A DNA stretch of 64,000 nt from Ypsolopha sequella (GCA_934047225.1 CAKOHE010000061.1:186001-250000), one strand, 5' to 3'; shown: positions 33,257 to 43,409, counted from the first letter of the stretch. Numbers and translations are program-made. Notes: a model not told the origin generated them from the letters alone.

Positions 33257-34099
33257 ATGGATCCAGTTACCGGATTACCGGTTGGCAAGCTACCTGCATT
33301 GACTGCGACTCAAGGTCAAGTTAAGAATGAAGAAGCAACGAGTACACTTTCACAGATCACAGTCACAAGCCGTATTGCAGATTTTTGGATGGATTTTCCC
33401 CGGTTGTGGTTTACACAATTTGAAGCCGTAGTAGCGGGCCAGAAATTATCGGATGAAGCAAAATATAATTTACTCATTGCAAAGCTGAGTAAAGAGGCAA
33501 TTCAACAAGTAAGTGATATTATTCAATCACCGCCGCAATTGAAGAGATATGAAACTATTAAGACTCGCTTATTGACAGTTTTTGAAGAATCTGAAAATAG
33601 ACAATTCCAAAAACTTCTCAGTGAAATGGAATTAGGGGAGCAGAAGCCTTCGCAACTACTTCGTCGTATGCGTGACCTCGCCCGAGGGAAGCTACCAGAT
33701 GAAACGCTAAGAATGATGTGGACTAATCATCTTCCAGCTACTATTAGAGGTGTCATTGCAATAAGCGAGGTCAACGATTCCGAGAAACTCGCCGCGATGG
33801 CTGATAAAATTATGGAGAGTGCCCGCCCGATTGAAATAGCGGAGGTACAGCAACAAAATACCAACTCAGAGTTAGTAGCAGAAATCGCGAAACTGAGTAT
33901 GCAGATTAACAACTTACAACGTTCTCGCGAGAGATTTAGGAGTTCCAGTGGACAGCGGCAGCGTGCTAGATCGTCATCAAGACCACGACGCAACACAGAC
34001 TCGCCTGACTGGTTATGTTTTTACCATTATCGCTACAAGCATAATGCAAAGAAGTGCGTGACACCTTGCAACTGGCGCAGAAGCGACTCGGGAAACTAG
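33257..34099 (+). CDS. Gypsy gag, 280 aa
   Basis: This encodes the capsid/nucleocapsid precursor. The start at ATCATGG (MDPVTG) is the first ATG; the four codons upstream (from a GTG at 33245) are open but have no ATG. The middle (FWMDFPRLWFTQFEAVV, MELGEQKPSQLLRRM) is typical of gypsy gag capsid domains. The C-terminus is Arg/Ser-rich and ends with the Cys-box CFYHYRYKHNAKKCVTPC, a C-H-C-C arrangement instead of CCHC. The last codons GGA AAC TAG sit on a slippery heptamer leading into pol. No break is seen. Confidence 0.93.
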   Translation: MDPVTGLPVGKLPALTATQGQVKNEEATSTLSQITVTSRIADFWMDFPRLWFTQFEAVVAGQKLSDEAKYNLLIAKLSKEAIQQVSDIIQSPPQLKRYETIKTRLLTVFEESENRQFQKLLSEMELGEQKPSQLLRRMRDLARGKLPDETLRMMWTNHLPATIRGVIAISEVNDSEKLAAMADKIMESARPIEIAEVQQQNTNSELVAEIAKLSMQINNLQRSRERFRSSSGQRQRARSSSRPRRNTDSPDWLCFYHYRYKHNAKKCVTPCNWRRSDSGN

Positions 34100-37000
34100 A
34101 GGAGGTGCAGTCTAATTCGGTGGGAGACTGTTTCCAGATCACCAATCACCGTTTATGTGTGAGTGACAGGACATCCGGGTTACGTTTTTTAGTCGATACG
34201 GGTGCAAATGTGAGTATACTCCCTTACAATAAACAATTAGTTGCCAAAAGTGATATAAAGTTACAAAATTACAAGCTGTATGCTGCAAACGGAACTGAAA
34301 TTAAGACATTTGGTTTGAAGAGTTTGGTGCTAAATCTTAACTTAAGACGGCCGTATCGGTGGACATTTATTATTGCGGATGTAAAGCAACCGATTTTAGG
34401 GGCAGATTTTTTAGCTCATCATAGGCTGACAGTAGATTTAAGTTCAAGAAGTCTTATCGATCAAATAACAAATATGAATGTTCTAGCAACTATTGTTAAT
34501 TATAATGATTTGTCAGTTAAAACAATTGATAGTAGACATCCTTACTACGATTTGATTATGCAATTCCCTGATATAACTAAACCTGTGAATTTTAAGGAGA
34601 TGCCACGACATTCCGTACGGCATTATATTGAGACAACTGGACCTCCTGTATACGCGCGTGCGAGACCGCTACCGCCCGATAGATACAAAAAGGTACGTGA
34701 AGAGTTCTCACTTATGCAAGATTTAGGTATTTGTCGACCTTCGAAAGGGGCGTGGGCAAGTCCTTTACATGTGGTGCCTAAAAAGGACGGTCAAATTCGA
34801 CCCTGTGGGGATTACAGAGCTTTAAATGCGATTACGAAACCAGATAGATACCCTATTCCAAGGTTACAGAGTTTTACATACCTACTAGGAGGTAAAAAAC
34901 TTTTCTCTCGAATTGACATCAATAGGGCATACCATTTTATATCAGTTGCTCCTGAAGATATAGAGAAAACCAGTATAATTACGCCTTTTGGACTATTTGA
35001 ATTTCCTAGGATGCCATTCGGACTGCGAAATTCTGCGCAAACATTCCAAAGATTTGTTGATCACACTGTTTTTCAGGGTTTGGACTTTATCTTCTGCTAT
35101 ATTGATGACGTCATAATAGCTAGTGATTCGGACAGCCAACATAGAGACCATTTACGTCAGGTTTTTGAACGTTTAGATAGCTATGGGTTAACTGTGAACG
35201 TATCAAAATGTTGTTTTGGTCAAGACAGGTTGGATTTTTTGGGATATGAGGTTTCGACAGAGGGGATTAGACCACTGGAAGAGAAGGTTAAAGCCATTTT
35301 GGATTTTCCTAAACCCAAAACTGTCGAACAATTGAGACGTTTTCTAGGGATGGTAAATTTTTATCGGTCACATTTGCCTCACGCTATAGATTCTCAGATA
35401 GAACTTCATAAGTATTTGCATAAAGCGAAGAAAAGGGATAAGACAGAGATTAATTGGAACGAAAAATCAGAAAATTCATTTTTGTTATGTAAACAAAGTT
35501 TAAAGAATGCAGCAATGTTGGTTCATCCATTGCCTAACACTCCTTTAGCGCTCATGACCGACGCTTCGGATGATTCTATAGGTTCTGTGTTACAGACACG
35601 AGTAGGTAAAACCTGGAAACCTCTAGGTTATTTTTCCAAATCGTTATCTGAACCCCAAAAGAAATATAGTACCTATGACCGCGAATTGTTAGCCATTTAT
35701 GAGTCGGTCAAGTATTTTAGAAATATGATCGAAGGTCAATCATTTATAATTTTTACGGACCATAAACCTCTGACATTTGTATTTAAGAAGATAGGTAATA
35801 CAGATAAAGAAATTCCAAGAAGAACTCGACAGTTAATGTACATTAGTGAATTCACAACTGACATTCGACACGTCAGCGGTGACGACAATGTGGTCGCCGA
35901 TGCGCTCTCACGGATTGAAACAATAACATGTCCCACGACTATAGATTTCGCAGAATTAGCTAACGAACAGGAAAGCGATATCGAGTTGACACGATTGTTA
36001 GGTACAAATGATAGTACTTTTGAATTAAAGAAAATCATTTTGCCAAATAGTAAAACGTCGATAATCTGTGAAACTTCTACAAGTTCGGTAAGACCGTATT
36101 TACCAGAGAAATTCAGGCGATTGGCATTTGATTCAGTACACAGTTTAAGTCACCCAGGGATTCGTACAACGCGAAAAATGGTAACCCAGAGGTATTTCTG
36201 GCCAAATATGAATAAAGATGTTAGTCATATGGCAAGGTCATGTCTTCAATGCCAACGTTCTAAGGTACAACGACATACAGTTTCAAAACTTGAGCAGTTT
36301 TCGTCATCAGGTCGGTTCGAACATATTCACATTGACATAGTTGGGCCCCTTAGAATCTCACCTGATGGTTATAGATATCTTGTAACAATAATAGATCGAA
36401 ATACAGGCTGGCCTGAAGCTTTTCCGGTTAAGGATATAGAAGCAAAAACGATAGCTAAAGTTATATATGAGGGATGGATAGTTCGTTTCGGGACCCCTAT
36501 TAAATTAACATCAGATCAAGGTCGCCAGATGGAGAGTAATCTGTTCAAAGAACTTATGAAATACTTAGGAATAGAGAAAATACGTACAACTTCATATCAT
36601 CCCCAAAGTAATGGAGTCGTAGAAAGATGGCACAGATCATTAAAAGCCGCCTTAATGGCCAGATTGGAAAATAGTTCTTGGGTAGACGAATTACCAACTG
36701 TTTTATTGGGACTTCGTAGTGTACCGAGAACAGATAATAATGTTAGTGCTGCAGAAATGACGTACGGGAAAACATTGCGTTTGCCAGGCGATTTTTATGA
36801 TTATGCAGATACTAAATTATGTGATTCTTACGAATATGTAGATCAGTTGCGAAACATCATAGGTAGTTATAAACCTAAGTCCGTAAGAATTAGGGATCCG
36901 CGTTCAATTTTTGTACACTCGGATTTGAAGACTTGTACTCATGTTTTCGTACGTAACGATACAGTTAGGAAATCATTACAACCCCCTTACGATGGACCTT

Positions 37001-37296
37001 ACCGCGTGTTACAGAGAAAGGATAAAGTTTTTCAGATACAATTACCGAATAAAACTTCTTTTATATCAATTGACCGATTAAAGCCAGCTTACATTCTTAA
37101 TACTCCGAATGAAAGTATGGAGAGTTCTGGGAATTGCAAAGTCACTCCAGAGAATACTAGTAATAAATTAGATAAGAACTCATGTAGAACTCGTAAAGTT
37201 CAATTTAATTTAGATAATACAAATAAAATTCAACCTACGGAACCACGCACCACGCGCAGTGGGCGTGCTGTAAAGAAACCAATTCGATTCTGGTGA
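34045..37296 (+). CDS. Gypsy pol: protease, RT, RNase H, integrase
   Basis: Pol is open from just after a stop at 34042-34044 and overlaps the end of gag in the -1 frame; it needs no own start because of the frameshift. Counting from 34054: protease with DTGA at 48-51; reverse transcriptase with FSRIDI near 287 and YIDD at 349-352; RNase H with TDAS near 502 and TDHKPL near 568; integrase HHCC zinc finger near 696-733; DDE residues in HIDIVGPL (near 761), TSDQGRQ (near 819) and NGVVERWH (near 855); then a GPY/F-type module (GPYRVLQ, IDRLKPAY) near 980-1013 and a basic tail. All catalytic residues are present and no internal stop occurs. Confidence 0.95.
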   Translation, partial: CKEVRDTLQLAQKRLGKLEEVQSNSVGDCFQITNHRLCVSDRTSGLRFLVDTGANVSILPYNKQLVAKSDIKLQNYKLYAANGTEIKTFGLKSLVLNLNLRRPYRWTFIIADVKQPILGADFLAHHRLTVDLSSRSLIDQITNMNVLATIVNYNDLSVKTIDSRHPYYDLIMQFPDITKPVNFKEMPRHSVRHYIETTGPPVYARARPLPPDRYKKVREEFSLMQDLGICRPSKGAWASPLHVVPKKDGQIRPCGDYRALNAITKPDRYPIPRLQSFTYLLGGKKLFSRIDINRAYHFISVAPEDIEKTSIITPFGLFEFPRMPFGLRNSAQTFQRFVDHTVFQGLDFIFCYIDDVIIASDSDSQHRDHLRQVFERLDSYGLTVNVSKCCFGQDRLDFLGYEVSTEGIRPLEEKVKAILDFPKPKTVEQLRRFLGMVNFYRSHLPHAIDSQIELHKYLHKAKKRDKTEINWNEKSENSFLLCKQSLKNAAMLVHPLPNTPLALMTDASDDSIGSVLQTRVGKTWKPLGYFSKSLSEPQKKYSTYDRELLAIYESVKYFRNMIEGQSFIIFTDHKPLTFVFKKIGNTDKEIPRRTRQLMYISEFTTDIRHVSGDDNVVADALSRIETITCPTTIDFAELANEQESDIELTRLLGTNDSTFELKKIILPNSKTSIICETSTSSVRPYLPEKFRRLAFDSVHSLSHPGIRTTRKMVTQRYFWPNMNKDVSHMARSCLQCQRSKVQRHTVSKLEQFSSSGRFEHIHIDIVGPLRISPDGYRYLVTIIDRNTGWPEAFPVKDIEAKTIAKVIYEGWIVRFGTPIKLTSDQGRQMESNLFKELMKYLGIEKIRTTSYHPQSNGVVERWHRSLKAALMARLENSSWVDELPTVLLGLRSVPRTDNNVSAAEMTYGKTLRLPGDFYDYADTKLCDSYEYVDQLRNIIGSYKPKSVRIRDPRSIFVHSDLKTCTHVFVRNDTVRKSLQPPYDGPYRVLQRKDKVFQIQLPNKTSFISIDRLKPAYILNTPNESMESSGNCKVTPENTSNKLDKNSCRTRKVQFNLDNTNKIQPTEPRTTRSGRAVKKPIRFW
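34090..34130 (+). promoter_or_regulatory. -1 ribosomal frameshift site with hairpin
   Basis: GGGAAAC (34090-34096) fits the X-XXY-YYZ heptamer in the gag frame (tcG GGA AAC) and abuts the gag stop TAG. Eleven bases later CAGTCT (34108-34113) can pair with AGACTG (34125-34130), extended by a G-T pair. After slipping back one base the ribosome enters the pol frame (GGG AAA CTA GAG). GGGAAAC is a known -1 heptamer in retroviruses; use of this one is inference. Confidence 0.8.
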
Positions 37297-37390
37297 TTTG
37301 AATTAAAATGTACAGCAAAAATGTTTTTGGGTCAAACTATTAATTTAAAAGCATAGATTTTGTTATTATTTTGTCATTAGATTTATTTCT

Positions 37391-37696
37391 ATGGTATTAA
37401 CAATACTTATACATTCAGTCTCGTTAAAAATGGGCAAAACTATAAGTAAAGAAGAAGTAGTGATCGCACAGAATGGATCAACTGTTGAAACACAAGTTCA
37501 TTACTATGGAATAGTAATTTTTGTGATTTTAGTATTGCTAACAGTGTTTTTAGCATATTTTATTATTACAAAATGTAATAAAAGACTAAAAAAGTGGTTG
37601 CGGAAACAAGTTATTGCGGAATTTAGACCGCCAGTCGCAGTTAAAGTGGAGCCAATGAGTGCACCACAACCTGCAACTCAAGTGATTTACACATAA
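37391..37696 (+). CDS. Third ORF of the gypsy element: small single-pass membrane protein
   Basis: This ORF lies between pol and the 3' LTR, where env sits in envelope-bearing elements. Two starts are possible: 37391 (101 aa, weak context TTCTATGG) and 37430 (88 aa, AAAAATGGG, strong context). I favour 37430, whose product starts MGKTISKEEV; Met-Gly with a polar/Ser region fits an N-myristoylation signal. One hydrophobic segment, GIVIFVILVLLTVFLAYFII, is followed by a basic stretch KRLKKWLRK and a Pro-rich tail. It has no signal peptide, furin site or fusion peptide and is far too short for a retroviral envelope. A spliced message is possible: ACATTCAG just upstream resembles an acceptor. Function unknown. 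Confidence 0.75.
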   Translation: MVLTILIHSVSLKMGKTISKEEVVIAQNGSTVETQVHYYGIVIFVILVLLTVFLAYFIITKCNKRLKKWLRKQVIAEFRPPVAVKVEPMSAPQPATQVIYT

Positions 37697-38106
37697 GGGA
37701 ACCCTAAAAACATTTCAGCTTTTATGTAGTACCTACTGTGTTTAGTTAAGTTAGAATGTAAGAAATGTTTCATTTATTGTGTAAAATGTTAAGCTATAAT
37801 TGCATTTAATTTGTGTTATCATATATTTTTTTCTATTTGTAATTGAGTGTTATGTTTCATTTCAATCATTTCACAATAACTCAGCGTAATGTTATAGTTT
37901 GAGTTTGTTATTCAACATAGGTACCTAGATATTAGTGCTGTCGAAGAATAGTAACTAGGTAGTATCGCAATTGTAAACACAGCAATATTGTTTGGTATTC
38001 ATTTATTGGCATGTATAAACATTTGATTTCACACAGAGTAATAAAATTTCAGAGACTTAACAATAATATTCGAATTTTTTGTAATCAAAAAATTATTTTT
38101 TTTTTT
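37697..38106 (+). other. Gypsy 3' untranslated region
   Basis: It is AT-rich and non-coding, between the third ORF and the purine tract. Confidence 0.6.
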
Positions 38107-38115
38107 GGGGGGAGG
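38107..38115 (+). other. Gypsy polypurine tract
   Basis: GGGGGGAGG lies four bases before the right LTR. Confidence 0.8.
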
Positions 38116-38119
38116 TTAC

Positions 38120-38357
38120 TGTAGCGACACGTGTACGCACACATTTATAAACTGCAGTTTCAGCAAGCAGTTTCGAGTCACATCGACATACATCGATGTC
38201 ACGCCAGTCGTCTCCCATCCCGTTTAGCACAAGGTTGCGCCCTATTGTACGATATTGTATTTACGTGTTTATACAGAATATAAAGTTTTCAGTGAATTAG
38301 CATATGCGTTTTCAATCTACATTGACCCCTGCAAATAGAGAGAACCCTATATGAACA
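38120..38357 (+). repeat. Gypsy 3' LTR
   Basis: It is 238 bp, identical by eye to 32799-33036, and followed by TATC. Confidence 0.95.
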
Positions 38358-38361
38358 TATC

Positions 38362-40149
38362 CTTTAAAATATTGTAAATCAATCTCGTAAGATCTGAATC
38401 TCACGTCAACTCATGCTACTTTTTCCTTTTCTCCCCCCGCCTCGCCGCGCAGTGCCTAAGGCGGGGCACAGTGGTTACGGTCAAGCTATAATAAAAGTTT
38501 CGTGGCGATGTCTTTTTATAGTTGGAAAAAGAATCAAAATGTCATAATCCGTGGGATTCCTTCAACTTACTCTGCAAGATCCCCCACCACGTTTTTCTTT
38601 CCACCATTTTGTTTTCAAGATGTGCAGCTTTCCTTCTTCCTGTAGTTTCAATACAGCACCACTTATCGCTGTGCGGTACGGTGAATCTATAATGAAATCA
38701 ACATTATTAATAATAAAAAAATATATTCATCGTCACGGGTGTCAAACATGTTCCCGAGTGTGAATTGTAAAATGCAAGTTACAGTCCACACTTGGTACAC
38801 CCGCGTCTCAACTACTATTATTGCATCACGACGTGATGGGGTCAGCCCAATAACCGCTCTTCGGGGCACAAATACACGCTTTTTAGGGCGTGCAGGTTAA
38901 TAATTTAATGGATACTTATGCCAATTATATAAACAATAGAAGTTTATTTTTAACTTTATTTTTCTTGTTACTAAAATATAATATAACTAATATATCCGTT
39001 TAAAAAATAAGAATGGTCAACACAAAAAAATCTTGCCGTTATTTCGTGAGATCAAAAACTCCTAAATAAGTCATCTCTGGGAAAAGTGGATTTCTACGAG
39101 TTTTCATGACTCATCTTGTCTTGCTTCGTACAGTGTATATCGCACCAAGTTATACACATTGGACTTTGTACCTATATCTTTGATCCTGTACTGCAAGTGT
39201 ATAGCTTGACGTGGTCTTGTACCAGATCGAATGATCTTGTATTTTCTTATCCCTTGGTTAAGGTAGATATAAGTAATTCAATGTATAGTTTAAGTTTATG
39301 TTAAAAAAAAAAGACATGATCTTGCCAAATTTCTTGCCCGTTCTTCTTAGCAAGACTAATCGAATGGGCGGAGGTAGGCATGTATTTATATATGTAAACT
39401 ATTACTATGTAGTATATAGGATGGGATTTGGTCGGCCGCCTGGATTCGTGCTGGGGGCTCGGTTGGTGATCATTGAACCTTGTTCCTGGTCCCTGGCCGG
39501 GTCTCCGGTATGGGTTCGGGCGGTTGATTGGATTTCACCTTGTATAATCTGGGGGCACGGCAGTGCCCCCGCCGAGTCTTGCAAAAAAACGCGGAACGGC
39601 CGTACCATCCTTTTCTCGAAGCAACTCACGGCACTTTCAACCCCCCTGTATCTTCGTTGTGGGTAAAGCTAGAAGTCTGAAATTTCAGTTACCTAGAGTA
39701 CTTATTGATCCTACTTCTACCCCCAAATTACAACTTTGTACCTATATTTGATTACGAAATATCTCAAGTCAAAGTTCCCTTATTTTGTCACTGACTGACT
39801 GACACATCATCAAAAGTCTAAAGGTGTTCTAGCAGGCCTACAAACTTGAAATTTTGCATGCGGTTAGTGTTAAGTGTACATTGCAACAAAAAAATATAAA
39901 AATGTTATTTGCGGTTGGTAATTTAATATTTCCATACAAAGTCTATACAAACTGTATGTTTCCAGCTGCATCTATAAATTTGTATGACACTAGATGACGT
40001 TGGTGGTATGCTGCTTTACATTAAAGACATCTATCACGAAAAATTCTACCTCGTGACGCTAGATGGTAAAAAGTGTAAAAAAATGTATACCTTTATTTCC
40101 GAAAATAGAGCAAGTAGTAAAAATAAAAAATAAAACCGTTGAAGTGCGA
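38362..40149. other. Repeat-derived non-coding DNA
   Basis: At 38735-38900 CACGGGTGTCAAACATGTTC to CTTTTTAGGGCGTGCAGG is a dispersed element with a relative at 49240-49420 (CACGCTTTTTAGGGCATGCAGG). At 39420-39660 there is a GC-rich block with the perfect palindrome GGGGGCACGGCAGTGCCCCC at 39551-39570. ORFs in this block have no recognised domain and are not called. Confidence 0.5.
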
Positions 40150-41420
40150 AAAAAAAAATACCGGTAAAGTGCGAATCGGACTCGCGCATAAAAGGTTCCG
40201 TACCCCTACACAATACGGGTACGGAACCCTAAAAGTAAATAACAACAATATAGATGCCATAGCAACATTAAGGCGACAAAAAACAAAGCGATAAAACAGT
40301 AGCGCCTGACAAACAATTCGGTGGGTACCTTTTTAGTACGGAACCCTAATTTTTATTATTTTACTTTAAAGTATTTACTACAGACTGCCCAAAGCTTAAA
40401 CTTGTACTTGTATGTATTACCGTTCTAAATATAGAGCCTTTGTTATAATAATCTGTTCCTTGGGTAAGGAACCCTAAAAAGGGTGGTTTATAATGTTCGA
40501 CACATTCACCATTAAATAAGAGAAGATCAACATTTCATTATTTAAGAAGAGAATATCAACGTTTCGTAATTAAGTCACTAAAAAAACGGTAAAGTGCGAA
40601 TCCGACTCGCACATAAAGGCTTCCCTTACCCCCACACAATACGGGTACGGAACCCTAAATGTAAATTGCAACAACATAGATGCCATAGCACCATCAAGGC
40701 GACAAAAAACAAGGCGATAAAACGGTAGCGCCTGACAAAAAATTCGGTAGCTTTTTAGGAAGGAACCCTCATTTTTATTATTTGTTATTTTACTTTAAAG
40801 TAGTCTGCCTAAATTTTCAACTTGTAGGTACTTGTATGTATAACCGTTCTAACGATAGAGCCTTTGTTATAATAATCTGTGCTTTGGGTAAGGAACCCTA
40901 AAACACATTAAGTCTATTTAAGAAGAGAAATATCAACATTTCGAAAATAAGTCGCTTTTAAACCGGATAAGTGCAAGTCGGACTCGCTCACGAAGGGTTC
41001 CGTACTACCATCACACAATATGGATACGAAACCCCAAACCATTATGGTAAATACCAAAAATAAAGATGACATAGCAACATAAAGGTGACAAAAAACAAGG
41101 CGCTAAAATGGTAGCGCCTGACAAACAAATCAGCACCTTTTGAATAAGGAACTCTAACATTTATCTGCCCAAAATTGTTGTATTATAAAGATAGAGCTGA
41201 AACAAATAACGTCGAATAATTGGACCCCCCTTGGATTTCCATTTCATATTATTATTTGCCGTGATAGAGGACAAAGTAACATATATTATGTGCAAATATT
41301 TACGCGCTATATTCACCTATAACGGCTGAAGCTGTAGACCCCTGTGATAGATAAATAGACATCGGAGGCTTAGTAATAGGGTCACGGAACCTTAGGATAC
41401 GAAACCCTAAAAATCAAGGT
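40150..41420 (+). repeat. Three imperfect tandem copies (about 400 bp) of a GGGTTCCGTACC-family element
   Basis: GTAAAGTGCGAATCGGACTC and ACAATACGGGTACGGAACCC begin copies near 40160, 40590 and 40965. Each is followed by GCCATAGCAACAT-like, ACAAAAAACAA and GTAGCGCCTGACAAA. Copies differ by substitutions and small gaps. Confidence 0.8.
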
Positions 41421-41688
41421 AAAAGGTTATTAATCCAGTAAAGCTTACAGAAAAATAAAGCGGCTAATGTTGTATTATTTGTATATGCATCCTCTACTAT
41501 GATGTAGGTATAATGAAATGTCTATGTACTCGTGTGTCATTGAATAAAGACCAGGTTTAAACATAATAATGTACTCTGTGGTTTAGACTGACAAGCCTTC
41601 CTTTCACTTCATGGTCAAAAGAAATATTAACCTGCCTGTTGCATCTAATTGTGAATAATAATAATAATAATAATAACTTCCCGTAAAA

Positions 41689-42146
41689 ATGAATATTGCA
41701 ATGTACCCTGAAATATTGTCCACACCTAGTTGTCCCTATACCTGGAGATGGTTCATGTTGGTTCCATTCTTTGTCATTCTCTATGTATGGAACATTGAGT
41801 CGTCGTATGACATTAGGTTTGCGGTAGTCGAGTATGTGGTAGCGCATTTGGATGAAATGCAACTTCATACGTGTGACGAGCGTGGAGACACATTAACGCT
41901 GACCTGCACTCGACAGCAATGATGAAAACTACCACCTACGGTTCCGTATCCGAACTTATGGCAGCCACTTCTTTGTATCCATTTACTTTCGAGGTTTACA
42001 AAAATGGCCGTTTGAGAGGATCATTTGATGGCGATCCTGGGACGCCAGTGAAACGTTTACAATTCTCTGGTATTTTCTTAGATGGTCATTATAAAGTGCT
42101 CCTTCCCGATACTAGTTTCTCTGGAGTATGTCCAAATGATCAGTAA
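41689..42146 (+). pseudogene. OTU-like (vertnin-type) domain fragment
   Basis: Two adjoining open stretches in neighbouring frames read EYVVAHLDEMQLHTCDERGD, ending in TGA near 41920, then TTTYGSVSELMAA, FEVYKNGRLRGSF, VKRLQFSG and GHYKVLLP. The order (substrate loop, Tyr-Gly-Ser segment, then a GHY/F His motif) resembles OTU-like proteins carried by some insect TEs. A frame break joins them, and the N-terminal Cys part is not seen. The assignment is tentative. Confidence 0.35.
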
Positions 42147-42149
42147 AAG

Positions 42150-42838
42150 GGAGTGGGCCTTAAGAAAATCCGTAGCTGACGTGCAAGAAATATTACCTGA
42201 GAAGAAAAAAAGGAGGACTACCTACAAAAAGAAATGAGATCCCATCAAAAACATAAAATGTACAAAAATGTCGAGTCTCGCAATGCAATCTTTCCACCGT
42301 AAAAAGTTGTGAGATCTTATGTAAAGCCAAGTCTGTTATTTTATTTTGTATGGAAGCACCTTTTCATTTTAGTTAGTATGGGAGCACCTATTTAACAAAT
42401 GTATCATTAATTGTTTCCTAATTAGTTACCTACCAACATTAAACAACTGTATTAATATTAGTCATCTTTATTTCTCTAATAAAATATAGTGACTTGGCAA
42501 TCGCAGAGCACAAATAAAGCGCTGATGCGTAGAAATATCTTCTCAAATCGCTAACAAATTGGTATTTGGTAGATATGTTGTATATGTTGCTGTGCGATTG
42601 CGAAGTCACTATATTTTATTAGATTACATACATTTTTATAAGATTAAAATGTGACTTGTGAAACGTGTATTATATATACCTACTTTGCAAAATAAACTTT
42701 TTGAATTTTTAATTTGAATTTTGAATTTTGAGGTTTTCATTGCCTCTGGTCCGGTAAAAAAAAATATTATAGTGATTTGGTGCTGCAGTATTGCAAAGGA
42801 TTTGATTTGTTTCATTTTTAAACTAAATGGGGGGGGGG
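42150..42838. other. Non-coding spacer with inverted repeat
   Basis: ATAAAATATAGTGACTTGGCAATCGCA near 42480 faces TGCGATTGCGAAGTCACTATATTTTAT near 42592: an inverted pair about 140 bp across, probably a miniature element. A run of about 12 G lies at 42827-42838. Confidence 0.7.
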
Positions 42839-43140
42839 GCGACACAGACGTTCCAATTAGGCGCCATGAAGTCTAGACAGGCTGTATCACGTGACCACAT
42901 GTAGCGTCATTCCGATAAGGAAATTATTATGAAAATTTATTAGGCTGAGGTAGCTTGACGGGTTTATCTTTATAAAAGGAGGGTTCTGCAAATACTGATC
43001 TCAAGGGGAAATCTGAATGAATTGTATGAAACAATATTGTAACTCATTCATACTATCGCGACTTTTGTTCTCACCATTCGTCGTTAAATACTATTGTTTA
43101 ATGAAACGAACAAGCGAAGCGAGTTTGTGTTTATTAGAAT
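42839..43140 (+). repeat. Dispersed repeat D, left copy
   Basis: GCGCCATGAAGTCTAGACAG, CACGTGACCACATGTAGCGTC and TTTATAAAAGGAGGGTTCTG are shared with 51824-52172 in the same orientation. The two copies bracket the copia element. Confidence 0.8.
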
Positions 43141-43182
43141 ATTCAACCAGGAGTTCAAGATGTAGGACAAACTACTAGATAG

Positions 43183-43408
43183 TGTTAAGAATGAAATTTT
43201 ATATCTAGGCATTATAGATTTAAGTATCCTTTGCCTCTCTCCACTGTCAGATAAAAGAAAACTTTTTGGTTCCTTTTCCGGCCGCTTGGTGCGCTCTCTT
43301 GCTTTTTGCTATTATTGTGTGGTACATGTGTTCCTGTTTGATAAATACATTTAACGAAAAATTCCTGGTATTTTCATCAATATCCCTGCAAGAATCCTAA
43401 CAGTTAAT
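43183..43408 (+). repeat. Copia 5' LTR
   Basis: It starts TGTTAAGAATG. TAACA six bases before the end complements the TGTTA start, so the true border may be 43402. It has AACGAAAAATTCC where the right copy has AACGAGAAATTCC. Confidence 0.88.
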
Positions 43409-43409
43409 A

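Larger units (their letters stand above)
32799..38357 (+). mobile_element. Complete Ty3/gypsy retrotransposon, CsRn1-like
   Basis: Two 238-bp LTRs read identically, and TATC flanks both ends (32795-32798 and 38358-38361) as a 4-bp target duplication. Inside are a primer-binding site, gag, pol in the -1 frame, a third small ORF and a purine tract. The gag Cys-box of C-x2-H-x9-C-x3-C form and a primer site matching tRNA-Trp are both hallmarks of the CsRn1 lineage; the assignment is inference from them. Everything needed for movement looks intact. Confidence 0.96.

Noticed and set aside
39298..39666. 122-codon ORF in GC-rich DNA
   Set aside because: No domain or splice context; it falls within a repeat-like GC-rich block.
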